A DNA stretch of 64,000 bases from NCBI GenBank assembly GCA_964396385.1, contig CAYNFH010000002.1:19714-83713 (forward strand), in the 5' to 3' direction. Shown here one piece after another: positions 48,641 to 57,291 of this stretch. The notes beneath the pieces were generated by a model. That model saw nothing but the letters and a program-made list of their open reading frames with translations. It searched no databases and had not been told where the DNA came from. The first letter of the stretch is position 1, and every line of letters begins with the position of its first letter. Position numbers and translations under genes: made by a program. Origin of the DNA: CAYNFH01 sp964396385. Its GTDB lineage: Bacteria > Armatimonadota > Chthonomonadetes > Chthonomonadales > CAJBBX01.

Positions 48641-51462
48641 GCCCGTACGCGCGCCAGGTAGGTGACATTGGGGTAGGTGTTCAGGTCGCCGAGGGCGGCG
48701 TATCCCCGCAAACTGTCCGCCAGTTTGCGCACCCGGCTGTTGGGGTCGTTCAGGTCTCCGAAAACGATGGCATCCGTCGGGCAGGTCTGCTGGCAGGCCG
48801 TCTGGATCTCGCCATCGCGGATGGGCCGCTGCTCGGCCGCGGCGTCGATCCGCGCCCGGCGAATGCGCTGGATGCAGAAGGTGCACTTCTCCATTACGCC
48901 CTTGGCGCGGTGGATCACGTCCGGGTTGAGCTGCTGGTCCAGGGGCGACGGGAAGTCATAGGTGAACCAGTTGAACCGCCGGACCTTGTACGGACAGTTA
49001 TTGGAGCAGAACCGGGTTCCTACGCAGCGGTTGTAGACCTGCTCGTTGAGGCCCTCGCGGTCGTGCATGGTCGCATTCACGGGGCAGACGTACTCGCAGG
49101 GCGCGTTCTCACACTGCTGGCAGAGCATGGGAACAAAGACAGTGGGGGGAGCGTAGTTCTCCACCCGCAGCCAGGACATTTCGCGGCCGCGGGAGCACTC
49201 TTCCCGGCCGACCACGGGCACGTTGTTCTCCGCGTGGCAGGCGGCCGCACAGGCATTACAGCCGATGCACCGGTCGAGGTCGATAGCCATGCCCCAGTGG
49301 CGCGGGCCCGGCGGGGTGTAGTGGTAGAGGGAGGGGCGTTGCTCCTTATGGCGAGGACCCATCTGGCGGGCTTCGGTTAGCACCATGTCTCGAGCAATTT
49401 CCTCCCCTGCCTGACCGCGGTAGGTCTGAAGCGTCACCACCCGACGGCGGGCCGGGAGTCGCGCGACCGTGACCTGCTGCCCGGAGAGCAAAGGTCCTCC
49501 GCCGCGGCCGGCCACAGTGGTCAGCGCCATGGCGTTGACGCCAATGCCCATGGCATAACGCCCGTAGGCCGTATGCCCCTGGCCCAACTGCACCGCCACG
49601 GCATCCGGGTGCACGCGGTTCGTAACCAGTGCTGGGATCTCCAGCCGGCCGTGCTCGTTGGAGAGGAGCAGCACGTCATCTGATTGTATGCTCAGCCGGG
49701 CCGCCGTTTCCGGATGGATCTCCGCCCAGCTTCCCCACACCGCCTTGCTCATGGGCTCCGGCACCTCCTGCGCCCAGGGCCGGTTGGCGTTCCGCCCGTC
49801 ATAGAAGTGGAGGCTTGGGTAGAGGTGAAGAGCGAGGGATGAGGGATGAGGCGCGGGCGGAGTCGTGAGTCGGGAGTCGGAAGTCGTGAGACCGGAAGCC
49901 GGCTGACCGACGACTGATGACTGATGACCGACGACTGTTGACTGTGGGCTATGGGCCGTGCCCCACACGCCGCCCCGCTCCACGGCGGCGCGCCAGGCGT
50001 CGCCGGCGAGGCCGAGGTCATGCTGCAGGTAGGTGTGAAAGTCCGCGGCGCCGAGGTCGTGGCCGAGGTGCCGGGCAGCGGAGAGCAGTAAGTCGCCGGT
50101 CTGACGGGTGCTGAAGACGGGCGCGACGAGCGGCTGCAGGATTCCGGTGACGTCCGGACGGGGGCTGTACGCGCCCCAGGACTCCAGGGGCCGGTGATCC
50201 GGCAGGAGCAGAGAGGCTAGCGAAGTAGTCTCGTCCAGGTAGCTGGAGAAGCTCACAACCTCCGGGACGTGCCCTATCGCCTGCGCGGCGCGCGCGCCGG
50301 GGGGCAGGCTGTAGACAGGGTTCGCCTCGTGGATCAGGAGCAGGCGGACCCCGCCGGAGCGCATCTGCTCCAGCAGCCCCAGCATCTCCTCATGCCGCGA
50401 GGCACCGCTCAGCGCGTGCGGCCTGTCCAGCATATAAGTCCGCCCCACGTTGCCCGCAACCTCGTTCATCACGAGCGCGGCGCGGCAGGAGGCGCGGTCG
50501 CCCGCGCCGAGCGGTGGGATTGCCAGGGACGGCAGGTTGGAAGCGAACTCCCGCGCCAGCCGCTCCACGGTCGCGGAATCGAGGCCGGCCACGGAGGCGA
50601 GAGTCCCCACATCCGTAGATTCAAAGTCGCCCAGGGCGCGCTCTCCGGCAATGGCTCCGGCCAGCGCCATGGCTGCCCACCCTTCCGCGCCGGGCCGCAC
50701 GGGGATCCACTCGTCCGCATTCGCGGCGGTTAGCGACAGCCGGGGACCGATAAACACATATCGGCCGTTGTGCTCGCCCCGCAGCCTCGCCTGGCGCCAT
50801 GCGGAGAAGTCGCGGGCGTACTGGACGTTGCTGACCCACGTCTCCAGGAAGTCGGCGCCAAAGCAGAGGATCATGTGTGCTGCCGCGATGCGCAGGTCCG
50901 GCACTATGCCGTGGTGGGTGTCTCGCAGCGCCTCGTACGCGAATGGCTCGTACCGAAGCCGCGTGTGGTTCGGAGCGACCGAGGCCAGCCACGTGTCGAC
51001 CAGGCGGTCGAACGGCCCTGTCTCCAGCCGCCCGATCCAGGCCACGCGCCCGCTCGCGCCGCTCGCCAGCGCTTCCACGAGCCGCCGCTCCGCCTCGTCC
51101 CACCCGATGGGCCGGAGCCGGCCGTAGGGGTCACGCGCCAGGGGCTGGCGGATCCGGTCCGGGTTATAGACGTCCTGGAGGGCCGTTTGGCCCCGCAGGC
51201 AGAGGGCGCCGCGGTTGATGGGGTGGTCCGGGTTGCCCTCTACCTTGTACACGCGGCCGTCCCGCGCGCGGCCGATCATCCCGCAGCCGGCGGGGCACTC
51301 CCGGCAGACCGTGGCGAACTCCGCCGATACTCCGGGCTCGATGACCTCCGGCTGCACCAGGTAGGGGATAAGCTGGTCCTGCCCTCCGGAAGCGCAGCCG
51401 GCGAGCGCGCCCGCCCCGGAGAGCCCGATCAGCTTGATGAAGTTGCGGCGGTTTACCGGCAT
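48613..51462 (-). CDS. actB: Alternative complex III subunit ActB (molybdopterin-like fold and Fe-S)
   Basis: Encodes 949 residues. N-terminus VNRRNFIKLIGLSGAGALAGC combines a Tat motif with a lipobox, Cys 23. An N-terminal molybdopterin-type domain follows (CRECPAGCGM), but, as in other ActB proteins, no cofactor is expected. The C-terminal ~250 residues carry the clusters CIGCNACAAACHAENN, CQQCENAPCEYVCP, CVGTRFCSNNCPYK and CTFCIQRI. It shuttles electrons from quinol to ActA. Element E14 lies in frame around residue 520 (TVVGHQSSVVGQPAS and HPSSLALH). It begins an operon actB-C-D-F-A-E. Confidence 0.93.
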   Translation of the reverse strand: MPVNRRNFIKLIGLSGAGALAGCASGGQDQLIPYLVQPEVIEPGVSAEFATVCRECPAGCGMIGRARDGRVYKVEGNPDHPINRGALCLRGQTALQDVYNPDRIRQPLARDPYGRLRPIGWDEAERRLVEALASGASGRVAWIGRLETGPFDRLVDTWLASVAPNHTRLRYEPFAYEALRDTHHGIVPDLRIAAAHMILCFGADFLETWVSNVQYARDFSAWRQARLRGEHNGRYVFIGPRLSLTAANADEWIPVRPGAEGWAAMALAGAIAGERALGDFESTDVGTLASVAGLDSATVERLAREFASNLPSLAIPPLGAGDRASCRAALVMNEVAGNVGRTYMLDRPHALSGASRHEEMLGLLEQMRSGGVRLLLIHEANPVYSLPPGARAAQAIGHVPEVVSFSSYLDETTSLASLLLPDHRPLESWGAYSPRPDVTGILQPLVAPVFSTRQTGDLLLSAARHLGHDLGAADFHTYLQHDLGLAGDAWRAAVERGGVWGTAHSPQSTVVGHQSSVVGQPASGLTTSDSRLTTPPAPHPSSLALHLYPSLHFYDGRNANRPWAQEVPEPMSKAVWGSWAEIHPETAARLSIQSDDVLLLSNEHGRLEIPALVTNRVHPDAVAVQLGQGHTAYGRYAMGIGVNAMALTTVAGRGGGPLLSGQQVTVARLPARRRVVTLQTYRGQAGEEIARDMVLTEARQMGPRHKEQRPSLYHYTPPGPRHWGMAIDLDRCIGCNACAAACHAENNVPVVGREECSRGREMSWLRVENYAPPTVFVPMLCQQCENAPCEYVCPVNATMHDREGLNEQVYNRCVGTRFCSNNCPYKVRRFNWFTYDFPSPLDQQLNPDVIHRAKGVMEKCTFCIQRIRRARIDAAAEQRPIRDGEIQTACQQTCPTDAIVFGDLNDPNSRVRKLADSLRGYAALGDLNTYPNVTYLARVRAETPDKVTG
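49831..49948. repeat. Composite short-tandem-repeat element E14 inside actB
   Basis: GGATGAG (49836-49850), then GTCGTGAGTCGGGAGTCGG and GTCGTGAG (49862-49890), AGACCGGAAGCCGGCTG, then GACCGACGACTGATGA units (49905-49948). Contains units of E1 (TCACGAC as its complement), E2 (GGATGAG) and E4 (GACCGACGAC). Confidence 0.85.
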
Positions 51463-51555
51463 TGCACGTGCGCGGCCCGCGGACGTGCCGGGCCGCTACG
51501 TGCTAGTCGTGCCCGCCCCCACGATGGTTCCCCGGACTGTCCGGCGGTCCGATGG

Positions 51556-54138
51556 CTACTTGTGAGGCCGGAGCTCCAGCGTGAGCTCGGCGGGGACGAA
51601 GGGGGTGAGGGCAGCGGACGTGGAGGAGGGGCCGCGTTTGACGGTGATCGTCTGCGCCTCCGTGCTGGTGACCATCACCGAAACGGAGTCGCGAGTGTAG
51701 GCGGTGACGGTAGCCTTCACCTCCCACTCCGGGCAGAGCACCGTCACGTCGTACGGGGCAAGACGCATTCCGGGAGACGGAACGTGGAAGTTGGCGGGCA
51801 GCGCAATCTGCTCGGCGCGAACGGCGGCGCGATAGGCGTCCTCCGGCTGGGCTGCCGCGAATAGCCTCTCGGCTTCGCGCACTGCCTCGTCCGCCGGCGC
51901 GGGCTGTGGGGCGCGCTGCCGCCGCCGGTTCAGCGAGGACAGGATGTCCGCCGCGTCCTGCCAATCCTCAATGGCCACGCTGCGAGCGCGCTCCAGCCGG
52001 ATATCCGCCTCCAGGCGAGCAGCCAGCGCGCCGTCTGCCGCCGCCTTGAGCGGCACGCTCGCTCCGCCGGGCGCCTCCACGCTCAGCAGGTACTTCCTGC
52101 CCGGCTCCTGCCGGTACAGCGTGGGCAGAAGGAGCATCCAGTGGTCGCCCTCAGCCGCCGGAACCTGCGTGACGGTAACGGAAGGCTCCGCGCCATCCGA
52201 CGGCCGGACCCGGACCCTCAGGAGCTGCGGAGCGGCCTTCGCATCTGCCGGAAACAGGTCGACGCAGTTCACGCCGAACGCATCCTCCGGCGCGGCGTAT
52301 TTCCGGGTGAGTGGTCCCTTCGGCGCGGGCATGGCCGCCGGCCATGCCGGCCCGGACGGTGTGTCGATGCTGTCCGCGAATGCCTTGAGCGCCGCGGCCA
52401 TGCCCGGCCGGACGGACCAGTTGTAGAGCGTTGCAAAGCGCGCCCCACAGGCGTATGCGGCCCGCAGGCAGGCGGTAAGCTGCGGCTCGGCGGCACCGGA
52501 GCACTCCAGGTTCGGCAGCGCAATGCGGCCCCGCTCCCGCTCCTTCAATAGCCAGGGCAGCATGGCCGCACCGGACCAGTACTCGCCTCCGCTGTGCCCC
52601 TCTTCCACGTACCCTACCTCCAGACCAGGATGGTACGGGCTCACCTCCTTCAGCGGAAAGAGCGGCATGGCGTAGGGCTCAGTGAAGAGGTTGCAGCGGG
52701 TCAGGTCCTGGGCGAAGGAGGGGCCACCGGGTCCCAGGTGGATGGCTTCGGCCGGCACGGCATCGGACATCCAGGAGATGATGCGCTGCTGCTGGCGCGC
52801 GAGGTTCTGGTGCAGCCACCATCGCTCCGTACGGTCCAGTCCGTCGCGCGGGTCCAGGTACACTCCATCCCGTTGGGCATCGGCCACCACAAAGGGGTTG
52901 AAGTCCGCCATCAGGTGCGTCCGCGGCACGCCCCCATTCTTTGCGGTGTAGGCGCGGTCGTCCACTCCCTGCGCCCAGTAGACCGTCTCCTCGCCGGTTG
53001 AAAGCTGTGGTGGGAAGAGGCGGCCCTTGCCCCGATTGATCAGCCGCTCGCGCGCCGAGAACCAGGCGGTGAGCGCCTGCGTCAGCCGGATGCGCCGGAG
53101 CTGGTTCAGGCGCGGATGGTTGAACGTCAGCCACGGCGTGTCGCCCCAGCGGTTCGGAACGGTGAGGCCGAACCGCACGTCGAACCGGTCGCCCATCAGG
53201 GCCTTCAGGCCGGCATCCTCCACCTTATTGTCCGGATCGAATGTGATCTGCTGGTAGGGCAGGTCCGTGAAGGTCCCGCCCGCCCCGTCGGAGATACCCT
53301 TCGGGCTGCCTCCCCAGTGGACCTGGAAGGCGATCCGGAGCGGCACCCCGGACTGAAGCGCCATAGCGGCCAGCCGGTCTATCTCCAGCTCATTTTCTTT
53401 CGCATTCCGGATGCAGAAGTTGTAGAGCACCGCCGTCTGCGGATCCAGGTAGCGGCTGGCCGGGATCATCCTGGCGAGCGCGTTCGCCTCCGCCGTATCG
53501 ATGTGGTAACCGTGCTCCTGGCGCGACAGGAGCGCCAACCCCATGGGACCCGCTGCGGGCGGCGATTTAGGCCCCGATTCAAGGCGGGCGTAGACGCGCA
53601 GGGTGGATACGGTGACGGGCGCCCGGGAGTCGGCGGCCGCGTCCACTTCAACCTCTGCGTGACCGAAGTGGGCAGAAGGTACGGGCACAAAGTAGGAGCG
53701 GGAGACACCGCCTCCGGGGTCGGTTTCCACCACGGAGGCGGCGGGAGAGCCGTTCAGAAGGACCGTCCAGCCGGCGCGCTGGCCGTACTCCTTTACGGGA
53801 GCGGAGACGGTGAGGAGCAGGGTGGCGCCGGCTTGCGCGCGCAACCGGGCGCGGAGGCTGCCTCCGGGCTGGAGTCTCGCTCCCCCCACAGGCACCGTCC
53901 GCGCGCCTACCAGCTCCTGCTGCCAGTGGATATCGCCCTTCTCCACCCGCACACGGTGCGCCGTACGCGCAGTGGCATTGGTGAGGTCCAGGTTGTCCAG
54001 CACCGTCTGCGCACGGGCGGAGCCGGCAGTTAGAAGGAGCAGAATTCCGATGGCGTAAGGGCGGGCCTGTATGGCCGCCCACTGCCGGCGTCGAGGGCGG
54101 CCATACAGGCCCGCCCTTACACGGGACTTGCGAGTCAC
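51556..54138 (-). CDS. Large secreted protein, glycosyl-hydrolase-like TIM-barrel candidate
   Basis: Encodes 860 residues from GTG 54138, which overlaps the stop of the upstream gene (GTGA). The first ~25 codons are palindrome R3, then ILLLLTAGSARAQ forms a signal peptide. A strand-rich region follows, then around residue 230-500 an alpha/beta pattern (PLRIAFQVHWGGSP, PYHPGLEVGYVEEGHSGG, YWAQGVDDRAY) that could be a glycoside hydrolase barrel. The last third includes a beta domain with VTVLCPEWEVKATVTAY. I do not recognise a family with certainty. It is coupled to the 881-residue gene upstream. Confidence 0.6.
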   Translation of the reverse strand: MTRKSRVRAGLYGRPRRRQWAAIQARPYAIGILLLLTAGSARAQTVLDNLDLTNATARTAHRVRVEKGDIHWQQELVGARTVPVGGARLQPGGSLRARLRAQAGATLLLTVSAPVKEYGQRAGWTVLLNGSPAASVVETDPGGGVSRSYFVPVPSAHFGHAEVEVDAAADSRAPVTVSTLRVYARLESGPKSPPAAGPMGLALLSRQEHGYHIDTAEANALARMIPASRYLDPQTAVLYNFCIRNAKENELEIDRLAAMALQSGVPLRIAFQVHWGGSPKGISDGAGGTFTDLPYQQITFDPDNKVEDAGLKALMGDRFDVRFGLTVPNRWGDTPWLTFNHPRLNQLRRIRLTQALTAWFSARERLINRGKGRLFPPQLSTGEETVYWAQGVDDRAYTAKNGGVPRTHLMADFNPFVVADAQRDGVYLDPRDGLDRTERWWLHQNLARQQQRIISWMSDAVPAEAIHLGPGGPSFAQDLTRCNLFTEPYAMPLFPLKEVSPYHPGLEVGYVEEGHSGGEYWSGAAMLPWLLKERERGRIALPNLECSGAAEPQLTACLRAAYACGARFATLYNWSVRPGMAAALKAFADSIDTPSGPAWPAAMPAPKGPLTRKYAAPEDAFGVNCVDLFPADAKAAPQLLRVRVRPSDGAEPSVTVTQVPAAEGDHWMLLLPTLYRQEPGRKYLLSVEAPGGASVPLKAAADGALAARLEADIRLERARSVAIEDWQDAADILSSLNRRRQRAPQPAPADEAVREAERLFAAAQPEDAYRAAVRAEQIALPANFHVPSPGMRLAPYDVTVLCPEWEVKATVTAYTRDSVSVMVTSTEAQTITVKRGPSSTSAALTPFVPAELTLELRPHK
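54055..54120. repeat. Perfect 26-bp palindrome R3 at the start of the 860-residue gene
   Basis: Arms 54055-54080 and 54095-54120 are exact reverse complements with a 14-base spacer. It lies within the N-terminal codons of the 860-residue gene, so its translation (RAGLYGRPRRRQWAAIQARP) becomes the N-terminus before the signal peptide. A related GGGCGACC...GGTCGCCC block occurs at 752-775. Confidence 0.9.
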
Positions 54139-56780
54139 TGCTTCTTCTTCGTGTTCGACTTGGGGATGAGCGAGTCGTCCGGCTTGCGGAACGGCGTCTT
54201 GTCGGAGACGGCGGCGAGGGGCGGCTTGGTGATTCCCTCGGGCGTGAACGGAAGTCGCGTCACGATGAACGAGTCCAGGGTGAGGAAGTACCTGCCCGTA
54301 CCGGGCGCCTGGTCCGTGACCCGGAGGGTAAGGGTGTGGTCTCCCCGCTTCAGCCGGAGACGGCCGAGCCGCATCCAGACCAGTCGATCGCCCAGGTAGG
54401 GCGTCCCCACCTGCACGGCCTCGGCGCTCGTCTGCGGCTCCATCGTGTCTACCGCCCACGCGAATGGCGAGGTCTGAGCGCCTGGAGGTGTACAGGAGAC
54501 CCAAACGGTATACATGTCATCCGCTGGCACGGAAAAGCTGTACTGGGCGCCGTAACCCTCGGCCGGCGGTCGGATGGCGGTGTTGAGCGCTAGACACGCC
54601 CCTCCGGAAGCCGCATCGTCCGGAGTTACCTCGCTGAAGCTGTGGGGCTCGGCCCTCTCCGCTTCTATCCATGTGTAGGGCTGGATGGCGCCGCCCAGGC
54701 TGTTGAGCGCCTCCGCCACTCCCATAAACGCGGCCTTGGGGGCCCTCTGGTATATCCGGGCGGCCGTGCTGAGCCGAAAGCGATACTGCTCCGCGGGAAT
54801 CTTCTGCGCGTCCGCCTGGGCTATCAGCGCCTGGAACTGCTTCATCACGTCCTCGACCGCTTCAGTCGGGAACACCTCTTCGCCCCCGCCGTGGATGACG
54901 GCGGGGTGCTCATCCAGCATAAGCGTCAGCGTGCGAGCCTTGGCGTTGAGCTTGAAGGGGATCGGCGTGTCATCCGCCCTGGTTACACGGATGCGGGTCG
55001 GGTCCGGCACGACCAGGTGAGTCTCCCGTGGGCCGTGCAGGGACCAGATGACCGCCGCCTCTCCGTCCGGCAGGACGATGGTATACCCGGCGTAAGAAGA
55101 GCCGAACTCCAGCAGCCTGCCCGGTGCCATGGAGACGGCCCAGCGGACCCCGGTCGGCCCGACCAGTCCCGGATGAATGATGCCCGCGGCTCCCAACGGA
55201 TACGGCAGCGTGCGCGGCTCGCTGACGGCAACGTCGCCGTCTCGCTGCAGGCGGTCCGCGTAGCCTTTGAGCCAGCCCATCTGCTCCGGCGAGCGGGTCA
55301 GCTCGAAATTCGCGTACTTCGGCTCCGGCAGCACCTGCAGTCCCCAGACGAAGAAGCCCTTCGCGCCGACGCTCCGCAGCATGTCCAGGTCCTGGTCCAT
55401 GGCGACTTCGGACGGGTAGCCCAGGTGATCCTTGGTCGGGCTGGACGTATCTAGCGTCTCCGTCACGATGAGCCAGGTAGTCCTCGGCGGCGCGCTCGCC
55501 TGGCTAAGCGCCGCGTCGGCCCCGCTGTTCACCAGCGTCGTGCCGCGGCCATAGGCGGCGATGCCGAGCCCGTCAAAACCCCCTGCGCGCGCCGGGTTCG
55601 TGAAGATGCGATGCTGCTCCGTGTAGGTGTAGATCACCGGCACATTCGCGACTTCGTGCTTCAACAGGTCGGCGGCCGAGTTCATATAGTAACTGATGCC
55701 CCGGTCCCGGCAGTCGCGCAGATCGCTCCAGAAGCGGGACTGCTCGCCGTTACCGTCCGTCTGGACCATCTGATTGGTGAGCGAATCGTACATGAAGGCC
55801 ACGCCGCGGCTGCGCTCCCACAGCGGCACCAGACAGGACGCCTGGTGGAAGTCCTTGACCGCCTCGTGGTCCAGCACGCCCCACTTTCCGAGGAGCTCAT
55901 CGACGCCCCCGGAGTACTTTTCGCTCAGGTAGGCCTGGAACTCCAGGCGGAACGCGGGCGAATCCGGAACCAGGTCCTCCGTCTCGCCCGGCAGCCCCAG
56001 CGCGTGCCCCAGCGGATCCAGGAAGAAGCGGAGCCCAGGCCCGAACTTGACCCTGGCGAGCGTGGTGAGGAGGCGGTCCCGGTATCCGTCGTAACCGGAC
56101 CACAGGTCCGGCAGGAACCCGGAGCGGGAAGGAGTAAGGGCCTTGCGCGGATAGAGCAGCCCAATGGCTCCGGCCGCGATGGTCCTATCCGCCGACGCTG
56201 TGGCAAAACCGTTCCGCACGGGAACAACCCCTGTGCGCAGGATAGCGGACCCCTCTTTGTCCGTGATAACAAACCGGGCCGACTCGGCGTCGGATGCTGC
56301 CCACGTGGGATCCACGTCCACGCCCACGTCCTTGACGCGGTAGCTTCCGGGCTTTACCACGGTACCGGTGAGCAGCGTTTTTACCCCCACGCCGAAGGTG
56401 ATGCCATAGCGGAACCCGTTCGCGTCGAGGTAGTCCGCAAGGCGCTGCCACGCGGACGCGGGCACGTCGACGGCCGACACCACCGGGTCAATGATGAGGT
56501 CCTGTACGCCTTTGGACTTGAGCAGGTCCAGCGTCTGCGTGTCCTTGTTCCAGCCCTCCTCGGTCTGCCCTTCCGCCAGATAGTGCGAACAGAACGTGCC
56601 GCCCACGGGGATGTAGGGCCTGCTGTCCCAGTTGAGAGCGTGGGTAGGAGTAACGAACCAGGAGTGCTGCGCCCCGGTCTTGTCCGCGAAGACACCCCGG
56701 CTCTCCAGCTTCTGAGCGCGAGCGCTTCCGGCAAGCACGAGGAGGACCGGCGCCAGGACGGTCCAGGTCCGGTTATGCAT
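54135..56780 (-). CDS. Large secreted glycoside-hydrolase-like protein
   Basis: Encodes 881 residues with a signal peptide (VLAPVLLVLAGSARAQ). Residues ~55-480 look like a TIM barrel (YLAEGQTEEGWNKDTQTLDLL, FGPGLRFFLDPLGHALG, YYMNSAADLL, KGFFVWGLQVLPEP), possibly a GH-A clan enzyme. After ~residue 690 a carbohydrate-binding-like module follows (YTWIEAERAEPHSFSEV and YSFSVPADDMYTVWVS). The substrate is unknown. The start ATG 56780 has no strong ribosome-binding site and lies 5 bases after the ASCH gene stop. Confidence 0.6.
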   Translation of the reverse strand: MHNRTWTVLAPVLLVLAGSARAQKLESRGVFADKTGAQHSWFVTPTHALNWDSRPYIPVGGTFCSHYLAEGQTEEGWNKDTQTLDLLKSKGVQDLIIDPVVSAVDVPASAWQRLADYLDANGFRYGITFGVGVKTLLTGTVVKPGSYRVKDVGVDVDPTWAASDAESARFVITDKEGSAILRTGVVPVRNGFATASADRTIAAGAIGLLYPRKALTPSRSGFLPDLWSGYDGYRDRLLTTLARVKFGPGLRFFLDPLGHALGLPGETEDLVPDSPAFRLEFQAYLSEKYSGGVDELLGKWGVLDHEAVKDFHQASCLVPLWERSRGVAFMYDSLTNQMVQTDGNGEQSRFWSDLRDCRDRGISYYMNSAADLLKHEVANVPVIYTYTEQHRIFTNPARAGGFDGLGIAAYGRGTTLVNSGADAALSQASAPPRTTWLIVTETLDTSSPTKDHLGYPSEVAMDQDLDMLRSVGAKGFFVWGLQVLPEPKYANFELTRSPEQMGWLKGYADRLQRDGDVAVSEPRTLPYPLGAAGIIHPGLVGPTGVRWAVSMAPGRLLEFGSSYAGYTIVLPDGEAAVIWSLHGPRETHLVVPDPTRIRVTRADDTPIPFKLNAKARTLTLMLDEHPAVIHGGGEEVFPTEAVEDVMKQFQALIAQADAQKIPAEQYRFRLSTAARIYQRAPKAAFMGVAEALNSLGGAIQPYTWIEAERAEPHSFSEVTPDDAASGGACLALNTAIRPPAEGYGAQYSFSVPADDMYTVWVSCTPPGAQTSPFAWAVDTMEPQTSAEAVQVGTPYLGDRLVWMRLGRLRLKRGDHTLTLRVTDQAPGTGRYFLTLDSFIVTRLPFTPEGITKPPLAAVSDKTPFRKPDDSLIPKSNTKKKQ

Positions 56781-56785
56781 GAAGT

Positions 56786-57136
56786 TTAGTACTCGCTTAC
56801 AGGGGAGAAGTAGATAACGCTAACCGTGTCTTCCAGCGAGATCTCGGGGCCGTAAATCCGGCGGAGGAGCTGGAGTACCTCGTCCCGGTTCCGGAACTCG
56901 GGGTTTTCCTTGCTGATGTCACGCGGCGACAGGTCAGCTACGAGCTTGACGTCTACGCTATCGATAATGGCGGAGAAGAGCTTCTGGCGCTTACCGTACC
57001 GCTGGCCCACCGTGACCCAGACGATCTGTCCCGACTGGTACTTGTTGGTTTTGTCCCCGAGACGGATGGTAGCGGACTTTCGGCCGTTGCGCAGCACGTC
57101 TTCGTACAGGTCTGTATAGAAATTGAGAGCGAGCAT
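56786..57136 (-). CDS. ASCH-domain (PUA-like) protein
   Basis: Encodes 116 residues from ATG 57136; an upstream start at 57211 is unlikely. The sequence LNFYTDLYEDVLRNGRKSATIRLGD, then GQIVWVTVGQRYG and later YGPEISLEDTVSVIYF, matches the ASCH family (G-x-K-x-x-T-x-R at the start). ASCH domains are PUA-like RNA or nucleotide-binding folds; some have amidohydrolase or nuclease activity. It is followed closely by the 881-residue secreted gene. The role is unknown. Confidence 0.75.
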   Translation of the reverse strand: MLALNFYTDLYEDVLRNGRKSATIRLGDKTNKYQSGQIVWVTVGQRYGKRQKLFSAIIDSVDVKLVADLSPRDISKENPEFRNRDEVLQLLRRIYGPEISLEDTVSVIYFSPVSEY

Positions 57137-57291
57137 CTGGTGGTTGCCTTCGGTTGCTTGGAGCGGAGAACCGACCGGGGTGCGGACGAACGCGGCCGAA
57201 GGCGCGAACATCCGCGCCTCAGCTTGCTCAGTGTATCACAACGCCCGCGAGGCGTCAACCAGGGCAACCGCGGAGCGCGACATCGAGCGGG

